The translations under genes were made by a program, and so were the position numbers. From positions 3,962 through 67,961 of the forward strand of contig CAYWRU010000013.1 of NCBI GenBank assembly GCA_964460795.1: a stretch of 64,000 bases of DNA, given 5' to 3'. How positions within the stretch are numbered: position 1 is the first letter of the stretch; every line of letters begins with the position of its first letter. A model generated the notes under the pieces. It saw nothing but the letters and a program-made list of their open reading frames with translations. It did not search any database and was not told where the DNA came from. This document shows, piece after piece, positions 51,517-59,737 of this stretch. The DNA is from CAZOOM01 sp964460795. Its GTDB lineage: Bacteria > Omnitrophota > Omnitrophia > Omnitrophales > Aquincolibacteriaceae.

Positions 51517-52154
51517 AGCCTTCTCCTCCGCCGTTTTTTTGTGATCCTCACGTTGGTCGGCGCTGTCGGGACCGCCAGAGTTATCTTCGAGGTGGGGATT
51601 ACCGGCCATGTCCGGCTGTCGGTCTTGTTGCCGAGGCACAGCCCGGCGACCGCCAGATCGGCACGAACATCAGCAAGGGTTTCCCGTGACCTGACGCCGC
51701 GGAAGTCGGTGAAGCTCTTGCCGATGCGAAACTGGTAGGCGTTGGCCGTCCAGTTGAACTCGATGAAGCATCCGGTCATTGCTTGATGCTCCACCCATCT
51801 TTGATCGCGGCCCTTAGGTAAGATGCGAACGCTCGGTTCGCGGATTTCTGGTCTGGGCAGTATCTTTTTTTTCTCTGGCCACGTCTTCGGCGTGTCTCCG
51901 GGTGAGTACTCGGTGATACCCGGCAGGAACGATCCGACGCGGTATTGTTCTGGGCCAATGCGATCGAAGATGCGGATTACGCCAAGCTCTCCCTCGCGAT
52001 GCAGTTGCACGGAGCGCACCGTGCCGCCCGGATATTTTGCCGGTTGCCACTTACAGGCGCTCAGGTGAGCGCTCCGGCCGAGGGCGTTGTTGCTGATAAA
52101 GCTGCCGCATTTGCGGCAGACCACAGTGCGCCATTTTGGTTTGACGTATGACAT
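51513..52154 (-). CDS. Zinc-finger-like basic protein
   Basis: A 213-residue protein starting ATG 52154 after GGAG. VVCRKCGSFIS and ALGRSAHLSAC could form a Cys-rich zinc finger; the C-terminus is highly basic (RITKKRRRRRL), typical of nucleic-acid binding. It ends in an ATGA overlap with the next gene. Confidence 0.65.
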   Translation of the reverse strand: MSYVKPKWRTVVCRKCGSFISNNALGRSAHLSACKWQPAKYPGGTVRSVQLHREGELGVIRIFDRIGPEQYRVGSFLPGITEYSPGDTPKTWPEKKKILPRPEIREPSVRILPKGRDQRWVEHQAMTGCFIEFNWTANAYQFRIGKSFTDFRGVRSRETLADVRADLAVAGLCLGNKTDSRTWPVIPTSKITLAVPTAPTNVRITKKRRRRRL

Positions 52155-52177
52155 CTCTTGGTCTCCGAATGGGCTGG

Positions 52178-52258
52178 CTATGCAGCGGTTGATGCAAACT
52201 TCGCAGGGCGAGCGCCCCACGGGCCGACGTTGTCGACGGTGATGTCGGTGATGGTCAT
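52178..52258 (-). CDS. 26-residue peptide sharing the DUF6011 protein's tail
   Basis: ATG 52258 overlaps the stop of the upstream gene (ATGA). The peptide ends GPWGARPAKFASTAA. The C-terminus of the 53095 protein is RPWGARPASFAATAA, and the DNA is also similar. A stand-alone peptide copying another protein's tail suggests a duplicated recognition or degradation tag; alternatively a decayed fragment. Confidence 0.5.
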   Translation of the reverse strand: MTITDITVDNVGPWGARPAKFASTAA

Positions 52259-52512
52259 GCTGCTGGTGCTCCTATCTGTGACCCGTCTTTGCGCCTCGGG
52301 AACACGACGCCTTTGCCAAATTCCCAGAGGAAGTTGCAGTGGTCGCCGGCATCCGTGATCATCACCTTGCGGATGATCCCGATCTGGCCGGCAGGGCGCG
52401 AGATGTAGCTATGCGCCTTCTCGACAGCCTGCTGCGCGGGAGCCCAGCGCAGGACTAATTCGTAGCTGTCGTCTGGGAACCAGACGACGACGTTAAAGAG
52501 TTCCTCGGTCAT
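52255..52512 (-). CDS. Small hypothetical protein
   Basis: An 85-residue protein (WFPDDSYELVLRWAPAQQAV near the start, FGKGVVFPRRKDGSQIGAPAA at the end). Overlaps neighbours by four bases on both sides. No family. Confidence 0.65.
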   Translation of the reverse strand: MTEELFNVVVWFPDDSYELVLRWAPAQQAVEKAHSYISRPAGQIGIIRKVMITDAGDHCNFLWEFGKGVVFPRRKDGSQIGAPAA

Positions 52513-52727
52513 ATGTGGATCGCCTCGTGGATCATCAGGTTGATGCGGTTCTGCCAGTCCCGAAGCTCCTCCGGGTCGGTGATGGCGTCACTGAGCCTGT
52601 GCGCCAAGACGCACAGGTCGTTCAGGTCGATGCCGTCGACGCGGTAGTCTTCGTGCGCCGGGAAGCGCAGCAGCGACGCTGTCTTGTCGACACCGATGGC
52701 GTCGATGGTCTTGGTTGGGACAGTCAT
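52509..52727 (-). CDS. Small acidic hypothetical protein
   Basis: A 72-residue protein with DYRVDGIDLNDLCVLAHRLS and a charged helical end. Overlaps the neighbouring genes by four bases. No family. Confidence 0.65.
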   Translation of the reverse strand: MTVPTKTIDAIGVDKTASLLRFPAHEDYRVDGIDLNDLCVLAHRLSDAITDPEELRDWQNRINLMIHEAIHI

Positions 52728-52882
52728 CTCGGTTTCTCCGTGGTCAGTAGTTCAAACAGGCGGATGAACTCGCGGTGCGCCGCCACGTCGCGGTATCCGC
52801 TCGCTTGCCAACGGGCGAAGGCCGCCTCTTTCTGCTCGCGCCAGTGCGGCGCGACGATGCTGTAGACTAGGACGCTCTTCAT
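52724..52882 (-). CDS. Small helical hypothetical protein
   Basis: A 52-residue protein; ATG 52882 has GGAGA upstream. Contains PHWREQKEAAFARWQASGYR. Overlaps the next gene by four bases. No family. Confidence 0.6.
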   Translation of the reverse strand: MKSVLVYSIVAPHWREQKEAAFARWQASGYRDVAAHREFIRLFELLTTEKPR

Positions 52883-52887
52883 CACGG

Positions 52888-53085
52888 TCAGTCTCCGAGT
52901 AGGCCGGCATCCGCCAGACCCTCTGCTATGGCTTCGGCATAGCGGGGGTCGACGCAAACGGTGCGCCGCCCCATCCACTGCCAGCTTTCGGTTTCGAGGT
53001 TTCTCTTTAACCAGTCGAGGCCTTCGTCGTTGTTGGCCATGAACTGGACGGTCGAGCCGTGATTGATAACGGTGACGGGTGACAT
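52888..53085 (-). CDS. Small hypothetical protein
   Basis: A 65-residue protein with LDWLKRNLETESWQWMGRRT and a C-terminal helix (AEAIAEGLADAGLLGD). Five bases before the next gene. No family. Confidence 0.62.
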   Translation of the reverse strand: MSPVTVINHGSTVQFMANNDEGLDWLKRNLETESWQWMGRRTVCVDPRYAEAIAEGLADAGLLGD

Positions 53086-53094
53086 GGTCTCCCC

Positions 53095-53781
53095 CTATGC
53101 GGCGGTTGCAGCGAAGCTGGCCGGGCGAGCGCCCCACGGGCGGCCGTAGTGGGCGGCGCAAGTCTCGCCGTACCCGACCGCAGTGGAGCGCTCATCGGTG
53201 AGCGCGCGGTTGCAGTAGCAGCACTTGCCGGTGAGCCTCGCGCTATGCTTGGCGACGCCGTCGGGATCGGCAGCGAACTCGCGCAGGCGATCGATGATGC
53301 GGGCAGCGAGTTGTCCGACCGCACAGGTGCGCGACGGCTGATAGGTGCCATCGAGAAGGATGCGGCCGTACCAGTCGCGATCTCCGCTGATCTCGTCGCG
53401 CTCACCGTCGAGCACCGTGAGCGAGCCGGGCACCCTCGCGCGCTCGCCGGCAACGTTGATGCGGATCGAGCCGCCGTAGACGTTGCGATTATCGGGATGG
53501 GGGAGCGCGAGCACGATGGCCGGGCGCTTCAGATGTTTCTTCGCGCTATCGAACAGGCGAAGGATGCCGCCGAGATCACCGATCTGAGCGGCGGCGGGAG
53601 TCTGCGTTTGCGTGAGACGATAGACGTAGTCTCCGTAGTTGTTGATCTCGACGAAATCACCAACGGTGACGCGCTGGCAGTCGCCATTGCGCTTCTCGAT
53701 AGTAACTTGCGATCCGGGGGTGAGACGATCGTTGGCGCGGATACCCCAGTCATTTCCGATTTTGGTGAAGTGAGCGAGCAT
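53095..53781 (-). CDS. DUF6011-like phage protein
   Basis: A 228-residue protein. The C-terminal 40 residues carry a Cys-rich treble-clef-like element (KCCYCNRALTDERSTAVGYG, then CAAHYG) typical of DUF6011. The N-terminal part is a beta-rich domain (TIEKRNGDCQRVTVGDFVEI). It ends with a tail shared with the 52178 peptide. DUF6011 proteins are phage proteins without settled function. Confidence 0.78.
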   Translation of the reverse strand: MLAHFTKIGNDWGIRANDRLTPGSQVTIEKRNGDCQRVTVGDFVEINNYGDYVYRLTQTQTPAAAQIGDLGGILRLFDSAKKHLKRPAIVLALPHPDNRNVYGGSIRINVAGERARVPGSLTVLDGERDEISGDRDWYGRILLDGTYQPSRTCAVGQLAARIIDRLREFAADPDGVAKHSARLTGKCCYCNRALTDERSTAVGYGETCAAHYGRPWGARPASFAATAA

Positions 53782-53820
53782 TGAAGTTCTCCGTTGTTCG
53801 CTTGGGTGAGATGGTCGATG

Positions 53821-54129
53821 CTAGGCGGCGGCTCGCGCCTCGGCCTTGGTGAAGGCGGCGACGATGCCATCCTTCTTCGCGTTGACGCGGACGGCGACGA
53901 CCTCAGTCGTCTTGGTGTGCGCGGCGATGAATTGTGGAGAGAGCTTCGCACGCACCGCGTCCATGTCGAGCGTGTTGCGCTCGGATGCAGAGACGACTGC
54001 GCGGAAGAGTTCGCCTTCGTAGGCACCTTCGCCCTTGGCGATGAGCACCTGCTTGATCTTCTTGGCCTCGGCTTCGAGGGTTGCGATCTGCGCCTGCAGC
54101 GCGCCAAGTTGGTCGACGATGTGGGTCAT
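53821..54129 (-). CDS. Coiled-coil phage protein
   Basis: A 102-residue protein starting MTHIVDQLGALQAQIATLEA, a long coiled coil, then a compact C-terminal domain (AFTKAEARAAA). It is first in the leftward accessory operon behind the shared promoter (54164-54192). Small early proteins of this form accompany recombination proteins in related phages, but function is unproven. Confidence 0.72.
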   Translation of the reverse strand: MTHIVDQLGALQAQIATLEAEAKKIKQVLIAKGEGAYEGELFRAVVSASERNTLDMDAVRAKLSPQFIAAHTKTTEVVAVRVNAKKDGIVAAFTKAEARAAA

Positions 54130-54163
54130 TTCGGTCTCCTGTCGGATGTCTGGTCGGCTCCTG

Positions 54164-54192
54164 TTTGTACCAAATGCTCACCTAGGTTGCAA
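54164..54192 (-). promoter_or_regulatory. Leftward promoter, second copy of shared element
   Basis: Minus strand TTGCAA (54192-54187), 17-base spacer, TACAAA (54169-54164). The block 54174-54194 matches 37249-37269 at 20 of 21 positions. The gap 54130-54293 contains this and possibly a rightward promoter (CTATAAAAGGG near 54259) for the terminase genes. Confidence 0.65.
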
Positions 54193-54293
54193 TACTGAAG
54201 GCGGTGTATTTCCATCATTTCCCTGCTGCTGGGCACTTTCACTCCGACTGCTGCTGGCCTATAAAAGGGCTCCGATTTCATGGGGATAGCTAG

Positions 54294-54794
54294 ATGGCGA
54301 AGGGGGGACGCCCGGCGTGGAGGCCTAAAAATCCGGAACTGGCGCGGGCGATGGTCGAGGCGCTGGTCGGGTTTGGTGTCGATCAGGTGACCATCGGCCA
54401 GCTATTGGACCCGCCCTGCAGCAAGGATGTGATCCAGAAATATTACCGGGCGGAGATCGATAGCGGAGCGCAGATGTTGCGCGCGAGAGCCGAAGCTACG
54501 CTTGCGCTTTTGGCCCTCGGTCGGCCGGAGGTTCGGGTTGGCAAGCGGATCGTGCAGCGATCTGTGCCACCGGATAGGGCGTCGTTGTTTTTCCTGCTCA
54601 AGACCAGATATGGCTACCGCGAGGTGAGTCGCACGGAGCACAGTTTCGATGGTGTCGACATCGGAAGCCTCACAGAGACCCAGCTTGCGCAGCTTATCGA
54701 AAGACTCGATCGAGCGCTTGCGACTCGAAGCGGCGGGGCGGCTGCGGAGGATGCAGAAGGGGCGGACGGCGAAGTTCAGCCGGTACGCCACTGA
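54294..54794 (+). CDS. terS: Terminase small subunit
   Basis: A 166-residue protein with an N-terminal basic start (KGGRPAWRPKNPEL), a helix-turn-helix-like region (GFGVDQVTIGQLLD) and a C-terminal acidic tail. Located directly before the large subunit with an overlap, as is standard. TerS recognises the packaging site and stimulates the motor. The C-terminal coding region overlaps the start of terL in another frame. Confidence 0.82.
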   Translation: MAKGGRPAWRPKNPELARAMVEALVGFGVDQVTIGQLLDPPCSKDVIQKYYRAEIDSGAQMLRARAEATLALLALGRPEVRVGKRIVQRSVPPDRASLFFLLKTRYGYREVSRTEHSFDGVDIGSLTETQLAQLIERLDRALATRSGGAAAEDAEGADGEVQPVRH

Positions 54795-56730
54795 GCCTGT
54801 CGGTTTTGTTGATCAGGCTCTGCTCGGGTTTGTCTGGAGCAAGCAACGCGAAATCATGGATAGCGTGCGCGACAATCGCTACACAGCGGTTCCGTCGTGT
54901 CATGGAGCGGGGAAGAGCGCCGTAGCCGGCCGCATAGGCGCTTGGTGGCTCGCCTCACATCCTCTGGGTGAGGCTTTCCTTGTGACGACAGCGCCGACCT
55001 TCAATCAGGTGAAGGCCATTCTGTGGCGCGAGATCAACAAGGTGCATCGTATTGGCGGCCTGCCCGGCTGGTGCAATGAAGTCGAGTGGAAGGTCGACCC
55101 GAATGAACTGATCGGCTTCGGGCGTGCCGCGAAGGATATGACTTCGTTCCAAGGCATTCACGCTCGCCGTGTGCTGGTGATTGGCGATGAAGCGTCCGGT
55201 ATCTCAAACGAAATCAGCGAGGGCATGGAGACGCTGATGACGAATGAGGATTGCCGGATGCTGAAGATCGGCAATCCGGATGATCCGGCGAGCGCGTTTG
55301 CGGAGAACTGCAAGCCGGGCTCCGGCTACAATGTGATCCGGATCAGCGCTTTCGATACTCCGAACTTCACTGGGGAAGAAATCCCGGACTGGATGAAACA
55401 TTTTCTTGTCTCGCCGATCTGGGTCGAGGAGCGGCGCAAGAAGTGGGGTGAGGATAGTCCGATGTACCGATCGAAGGTGCTCGGTCTATTCCCTGACATG
55501 GCTGAGGACAGCCTGTTGAGCTTGTCTTCGATCACGTCCGCGCAGCAGAACGTCTATGTGCCGCGGCCGGGTGACGCGAATGAGCTTGGTGTTGACGTGG
55601 CGCGCGGCGGCCTCGACGCCTCGGTGATCTATCATCGCCACGGATATCGTCTTCGCCGGTTTTCCCGGATGAACAAGCGCGACACGATGACCCTGACTGG
55701 TGAAGTTGTTCGGGCGATAAAGGAGACTGGGGCGACCGTGGTGAAGATCGACGACATTGGCGTCGGCGGCGGCGTGACTGATCGTCTTCGCGAGCTTCGG
55801 TCTGAGGGGGTCGTGCCATCGCATGTTGAGATTGTCGCAGTGAATGTCGGCGAGAGTTGTCGCGACATGGGTCAGATTGAGCGCTTCAAGAACCTGCGTA
55901 TGCAGGTGAACTGGCAGATGCGCGATATATTCGAGTCAGGCCTTCTCGATATCGACGAGAAGGACGACGAGCTTGCTGCTCAGGCGTCCCAGATGCGCTA
56001 CAAGGTGCATTCTGATGGCATCATGTGGTTGGAGAAAAAGGACGACATGAAAAAACGCACGCGCGGCCTCAGTCCTGATGACTGGGATGCGGCCGTGTTG
56101 GCGTTCACCCAGAAAGAGCTTGGAGGTGTGTCTGTGCATACGGCCGTAGAAGACGACATCGTTGTGCAGCACTTCGATCCGCCGAAGCAGTGGGCGAGAG
56201 TGGTCGCGGTTCACATCACAAAATCAAAGTTCTCGGCGGTGTGGTGCGCTGTCGATGTTGAGGCGAAGATCAATTACCTGTACAACGAGTATCATGCGCC
56301 GTTGACGGCTCTCCCGGTCCACGCCGACGCGATAAAGCAGCGTGGCGCTGATATCCCGGTGATCTTCGACAAGCTCGCGGATGGGCGCAGCGACAAGGCT
56401 GGCACAATGCTCGTCGATCGACTGCTCGATCTGCATCTCGACCTGTATGTCAGCGAGATGGATCGTGAGGCGGCGATTGTCGAGGCGCAAACTCAGTATG
56501 GAGCCCAGCGCGTCAAGGTGTCGGAGCGGCTCACAAAGTGGATAGGGCAATTCAAGCATTATCGCAGGGACGGCGAGGGTGACGTTGTCGAGGGTGATGA
56601 TCAGTTGATGATCGCCACGGAATTGCTTTTGTCCTCCGGCCTGCCTATCGCTGCCATACCGGGGTCGGCTGAGCGCATTGCTGCGGATGACTGGGCGAGG
56701 GAGAGCGCGGACGATGTCACCGGGTATTGA
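54649..56730 (+). CDS. terL: Terminase large subunit with extra C-terminal domain
   Basis: A 693-residue ORF (ATG 54649; ATG 54751 is a plausible later start). ATPase: Walker A SCHGAGKS near residues 83-90, Walker B VIGDEA near 177-182. Nuclease (RNase H-like): GVDVARGG near 314 (Asp316), KIDDIGVGGG near 366, and DDWDAAVLAF near 477, giving the acidic active site. After about residue 495 a further 200 residues with strand/helix order (WARVVAVHITKSKFSAV, INYLYNEYHAPL) resemble a second RNase H-like fold, longer than usual TerL. Packages DNA with TerS and portal. Confidence 0.88.
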   Translation: MVSTSEASQRPSLRSLSKDSIERLRLEAAGRLRRMQKGRTAKFSRYATEPVGFVDQALLGFVWSKQREIMDSVRDNRYTAVPSCHGAGKSAVAGRIGAWWLASHPLGEAFLVTTAPTFNQVKAILWREINKVHRIGGLPGWCNEVEWKVDPNELIGFGRAAKDMTSFQGIHARRVLVIGDEASGISNEISEGMETLMTNEDCRMLKIGNPDDPASAFAENCKPGSGYNVIRISAFDTPNFTGEEIPDWMKHFLVSPIWVEERRKKWGEDSPMYRSKVLGLFPDMAEDSLLSLSSITSAQQNVYVPRPGDANELGVDVARGGLDASVIYHRHGYRLRRFSRMNKRDTMTLTGEVVRAIKETGATVVKIDDIGVGGGVTDRLRELRSEGVVPSHVEIVAVNVGESCRDMGQIERFKNLRMQVNWQMRDIFESGLLDIDEKDDELAAQASQMRYKVHSDGIMWLEKKDDMKKRTRGLSPDDWDAAVLAFTQKELGGVSVHTAVEDDIVVQHFDPPKQWARVVAVHITKSKFSAVWCAVDVEAKINYLYNEYHAPLTALPVHADAIKQRGADIPVIFDKLADGRSDKAGTMLVDRLLDLHLDLYVSEMDREAAIVEAQTQYGAQRVKVSERLTKWIGQFKHYRRDGEGDVVEGDDQLMIATELLLSSGLPIAAIPGSAERIAADDWARESADDVTGY

Positions 56731-56743
56731 TTTGGAGGGCAGG

Positions 56744-57010
56744 ATGTCAGTGGGCGGTCAAGGCGGGCGCGCTAGTCCGGCGAAGTACGACCAGCGTTGC
56801 TTGGTTTTCCGGTTTACTGGCGGCGGGGAGACCGTTGTCCGTTTTGTGAACCGGGCGACAGCCTCTGGTTTCCTGAAGAGGATTGTCGGGGAGTCGCCGG
56901 GTTCTGTGGCGATTGACTGGGATGTGACAGCCGACGAGTCGTTCCACCTGATCTACCTATCCAAGGTAACCGAGATCGTTCTCCCGCCTCTCGATAAAAG
57001 CGGGGCTTGA
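56744..57010 (+). CDS. Small hypothetical protein
   Basis: An 88-residue protein; ATG 56744 after GGAGGG, 13 bases past terL. Beta-rich middle (VFRFTGGGETVVRFVNRATA). It is the first of about twenty small genes between terL and portal. No family. Confidence 0.65.
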   Translation: MSVGGQGGRASPAKYDQRCLVFRFTGGGETVVRFVNRATASGFLKRIVGESPGSVAIDWDVTADESFHLIYLSKVTEIVLPPLDKSGA

Positions 57011-57062
57011 ATTTGTCCACCGCCGGGTGTTCGCTGTGGTTGCGGACCGAAGGAGATGCGGC

Positions 57063-57320
57063 ATGGCTTTGAAGCCGAGGGCTACCAAGAAACCCAAGTT
57101 ATCCGAAGACCCGAAGGTGCGCGAGGCCGCCGCCTTTGTGGGGCGCGGCCTCGCGGCCCGGGGGGCTGTCGATCAGACTGTTGCTCGGCCGACCCCCGCC
57201 ATCCGGCGCGGCCCAAGCAAGACGCAGATCGGTGATGCCATTCGTGGCGTTGCGCCGGGGCTCCCGGCCGCCACAGTCTCTCGCATTGCCGCCGTCGTGA
57301 TGGATTTGTATGGCGGGTAA
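57063..57320 (+). CDS. Small basic hypothetical protein
   Basis: An 85-residue protein from ATG 57063 after AAGGAGAT. Lysine-rich start (KPRATKKPKLSEDPKVRE) and a hydrophobic/basic helix (AATVSRIAAVVMDLYG). Overlaps the next gene by eleven bases. Confidence 0.65.
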   Translation: MALKPRATKKPKLSEDPKVREAAAFVGRGLAARGAVDQTVARPTPAIRRGPSKTQIGDAIRGVAPGLPAATVSRIAAVVMDLYGG

Positions 57321-57492
57321 GCCGCCATACGGTGGTCGGCCGGGCAAGCGTCCAGCGGAAGATCGTCGGCGAGAATTGATGCGGTCTGCTCGCACCAAGG
57401 CCGAGCAGAAATATAGCGCTGGCGGGAAAGAGCGGGAGCGCCGGCAACCGGCGATGCCGAGATTAAAAATTCTGGAGGAACCTGATGTCTGA
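57310..57492 (+). CDS. Small arginine/glycine-rich protein
   Basis: A 60-residue protein, strongly basic (KRPAEDRRRELMRSARTKAE). Overlaps neighbours. Nucleic-acid-binding tail is plausible. Confidence 0.62.
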   Translation: MAGKPPYGGRPGKRPAEDRRRELMRSARTKAEQKYSAGGKERERRQPAMPRLKILEEPDV

Positions 57493-57688
57493 GCCCGTAG
57501 TGGTGACGCTTGAGACCGACGCGGCTTTGGCTGTGGCGCTGAAGGCGAAACTTGAGGGCGTCGCCGACGATATGGCGAAGCTCAAGAGGCGAGGCGTGCA
57601 TGTGGCGTTCAATATCGGCGATCCTTCTGGGCAGGGCCGCTTTGTGCTGGTGGAATTTCGCGCTCAACGAATAGAGGATTTGGTCTGA
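57485..57688 (+). CDS. Small helical protein
   Basis: A 67-residue protein with DAALAVALKAKLEGVADDMA and KRRGVHVAFNIGD. Overlaps both neighbours. No family. Confidence 0.62.
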   Translation: MSEPVVVTLETDAALAVALKAKLEGVADDMAKLKRRGVHVAFNIGDPSGQGRFVLVEFRAQRIEDLV

Positions 57689-57960
57689 TGGCGAAGGAAA
57701 ATGTTGGTGGTGCTGCGTGCGGTAGCTGTCGTTTCTCGGCGATGATCCCGGGGCAAGGTTTCAACATCCGGCACTGTAAGAGAGTGCCGCCGATCGCCGT
57801 CCCTATGGTTGTCTCGCAGAGCAAGCCGATACTCCCGGGTATACCCGCGGCGCAGTCGATCCAGTTTTTGTCTGCCTTCCCCAGTGTTCGCCCCGATGAT
57901 TGGTGTGGCGAGTTCGTGCAGGTTGGCGGGGGTAGGGAAAAGATCGGCGAGGCACTGTAA
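57688..57960 (+). CDS. Small cysteine-containing protein
   Basis: A 90-residue protein with CGSC near residue 11-14 and two more cysteines (HCKR; WCGEF), a possible zinc site. Starts where the previous gene stops. No family. Confidence 0.62.
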   Translation: MAKENVGGAACGSCRFSAMIPGQGFNIRHCKRVPPIAVPMVVSQSKPILPGIPAAQSIQFLSAFPSVRPDDWCGEFVQVGGGREKIGEAL

Positions 57961-57978
57961 TGCGCGAAGGATTAGACA

Positions 57979-58191
57979 ATGATTCCACCGCTCAAGACGC
58001 TAGAGGAACACGAGGAAGAACGCGCCCGTGACCGCGCCCATTTCAACCGGCCGTGTCGCAATGGAATAGCCTGCCCGAAATGCGGAGCCGAGTGCATCGA
58101 CAGCAATCCCGGGATCGTGCTGGCGAGCGACCCGCCGCGCTCCCTTATCGCCTGTAGCAAATGCGACTTCACCGGGTCGAGAACGTGTTGA
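57979..58191 (+). CDS. Zinc-ribbon protein
   Basis: A 70-residue protein with two CxxC pairs (CPKCGAEC near 32-38 and CSKCDF near 59-64), a classic four-cysteine zinc ribbon, after a charged helical start. Confidence 0.68.
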   Translation: MIPPLKTLEEHEEERARDRAHFNRPCRNGIACPKCGAECIDSNPGIVLASDPPRSLIACSKCDFTGSRTC

Positions 58192-58206
58192 TTAGTGAGT
58201 TGAGCA

Positions 58207-58320
58207 ATGGACGTCTGGATGGTCGTGGCCCTGCTTATCCCCGCCAGCTTTGGGGTCGCGTGGCTGATCGTCGAGGTGGCAGAGCGGGCGTTCAACGTGT
58301 TCACGCAGAATAGTCGATAG
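58207..58320 (+). CDS. 37-residue membrane peptide
   Basis: ATG 58207. One strong hydrophobic segment (MDVWMVVALLIPASFGVAWL) and a short tail with VEVAERAFNVF. Its AGTGAGTTGAGCA upstream is a weak binding site. Small membrane peptides recur in this cluster. Confidence 0.45.
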   Translation: MDVWMVVALLIPASFGVAWLIVEVAERAFNVFTQNSR

Positions 58321-58420
58321 CGAGAAGGTGGGTTCTCGGCACCATCAAGCCCCGAGGATGATAAGTGCGGGGATGTGGTCCCCAAGCCCACCGCCACAAC
58401 GCAGATACGAGGTTAATTCC

Positions 58421-58711
58421 GTGGCGAAGCGACACGATTTGAAGGTCTGGCCGGAATACTTTGCAGCCATCCACGTTGGATCAAAGCCGTTCGAGATCAG
58501 GAAGAACGACCGGGACTATCAGGTGGGCGACACGCTCGTCCTGCACGAGTACGCCCCCGGCCCTGACGAATACACCGGCCGCGTGGCCGAGCGCCTCGTC
58601 ACTTACATGCTGAATGGCGACGACCCGATGGGTTACGCCTTCGGCTTGCGCACCGGCTTTGTTGCGCTCGGCCTTCGTGAGTTTGTCGAAACGACGCAGA
58701 TAGAGGCTTAA
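58421..58711 (+). CDS. DUF3850-like protein (PUA/ASCH-like)
   Basis: A 96-residue protein starting GTG 58421 behind GAGG. LKVWPEYFAAIHVGSKPFEI and RKNDRDYQVGDTLVLHEY are the DUF3850 pattern, related to ASCH/PUA-like RNA-binding folds. Such proteins are found in many phages and are thought to bind nucleic acid. Biological role unknown. Confidence 0.82.
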   Translation: MAKRHDLKVWPEYFAAIHVGSKPFEIRKNDRDYQVGDTLVLHEYAPGPDEYTGRVAERLVTYMLNGDDPMGYAFGLRTGFVALGLREFVETTQIEA

Positions 58712-58714
58712 CAC

Positions 58715-58993
58715 ATGCGAACATCGGGGCCTTGGCGGCGCGGGATCGGCAACGAAGCAAACACAGTGTTCGATTCCGAAAACCGGGTTGTCGCAGATCG
58801 AGTGGGCTTTTCTGACGGCCTCACTATCGCGGCCGTGCCGGACATGATCGAGGCGCTGAAGAAGATCGCCGAATACCCCGATGAAGAAAACGAATGGGAC
58901 GCGGTAGATAAATACGAAGTGGTCCGCACCATAGCAAAGACCGCGCTCAAAAAAGCGCAGATCAACGGTTTCAGCAACGGAGAAGCAGGATGA
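58715..58993 (+). CDS. Small hypothetical protein
   Basis: A 92-residue protein. The first half is a beta/loop region (NTVFDSENRVVADRVGFSDG); the C-terminal half is helical and acidic (MIEALKKIAEYPDEENEWDA). Overlaps the next gene by four bases. No family. Confidence 0.65.
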   Translation: MRTSGPWRRGIGNEANTVFDSENRVVADRVGFSDGLTIAAVPDMIEALKKIAEYPDEENEWDAVDKYEVVRTIAKTALKKAQINGFSNGEAG

Positions 58994-59220
58994 CGGAAGA
59001 ACAAAAGAAGCTGGTTGATGATGTCGTGAGCGCGGTCAAGGAGGTCGCGGACTTTAATGAAATGAGGGAGCGCGCCATCAAATCGTTGCAAGCACCGGAG
59101 ACGAAGCTGTTTGTATTGGTGGTGGCCCGGTCAGACGGGAGGGTAGACCGGGTGGCGCATGGCGACGATACACTGTTCGCCTATGCCAGTGTGGTGCTCG
59201 CCAAACAGGTGCGGGGGTAA
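58990..59220 (+). CDS. Small hypothetical protein
   Basis: A 76-residue protein with an acidic start (TEEQKKLVDDVVSAVKEVAD) and hydrophobic strand-like end (FVLVVARSDGRVDRVAHG). No family. Confidence 0.65.
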   Translation: MTEEQKKLVDDVVSAVKEVADFNEMRERAIKSLQAPETKLFVLVVARSDGRVDRVAHGDDTLFAYASVVLAKQVRG

Positions 59221-59255
59221 TTGTTAATCGGGCAACTGGATATTGGAGAGACAGG

Positions 59256-59645
59256 GTGACACACAATTGGAGCGGCTGGCCGGGGGCTTGGTGCCTCGAC
59301 TGCGGGATTGAAGACCCGCACGAGACTGCCCTTGCAGATGGCGACTTCATTGAAGTGCCGGACAGCGCCAGCGAATTGGGCTTCCGCTACGAGTTTCCGA
59401 ACGTGAAGCTTGAGCCGTGCCCCGAGCCGGGAAGTGGGCGGTTCAACCACTACAAGAGCCGCCACCATCTGAAAATCGGTGACACGATCAAGGCGCGGGA
59501 GGGATGCCTCGCACACTTCTGCGGCGACATCGACGGCACCGTGGAGCAGTTTGATGGCGACACCATCCTGTGCCGGATGAGGCGCACCGGAAAGCTGACG
59601 CCGTTCCGGCGAGATCAACTCGACCACATCGCAAGGTCTTCCTGA
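59256..59645 (+). CDS. Small cysteine-containing hypothetical protein
   Basis: A 129-residue protein starting GTG 59256 after GGAG. CLDCG near residue 13-17 plus scattered cysteines may bind zinc; the C-terminal half is beta-rich (IDGTVEQFDGDTILCRMRRT). No family. Confidence 0.65.
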   Translation: MTHNWSGWPGAWCLDCGIEDPHETALADGDFIEVPDSASELGFRYEFPNVKLEPCPEPGSGRFNHYKSRHHLKIGDTIKAREGCLAHFCGDIDGTVEQFDGDTILCRMRRTGKLTPFRRDQLDHIARSS

Positions 59646-59652
59646 TGCCCGC

Positions 59653-59733
59653 CTGCGTCGTCGAAAATGGAAGGCACTCTTGATCGCAGCATTGATCTTC
59701 GCCGCCGCGCTGGTGGCATTAAAAACGAGATAG
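59653..59733 (+). CDS. Candidate 26-residue membrane peptide
   Basis: A frame with RRRKWKALLIAALIFAAALV reads as a basic start followed by one membrane helix and a short basic tail. Only a CTG start is available and no strong binding site is seen. It overlaps nothing else. Tentative. Confidence 0.25.
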   Translation: MRRRKWKALLIAALIFAAALVALKTR

Positions 59734-59737
59734 GACC

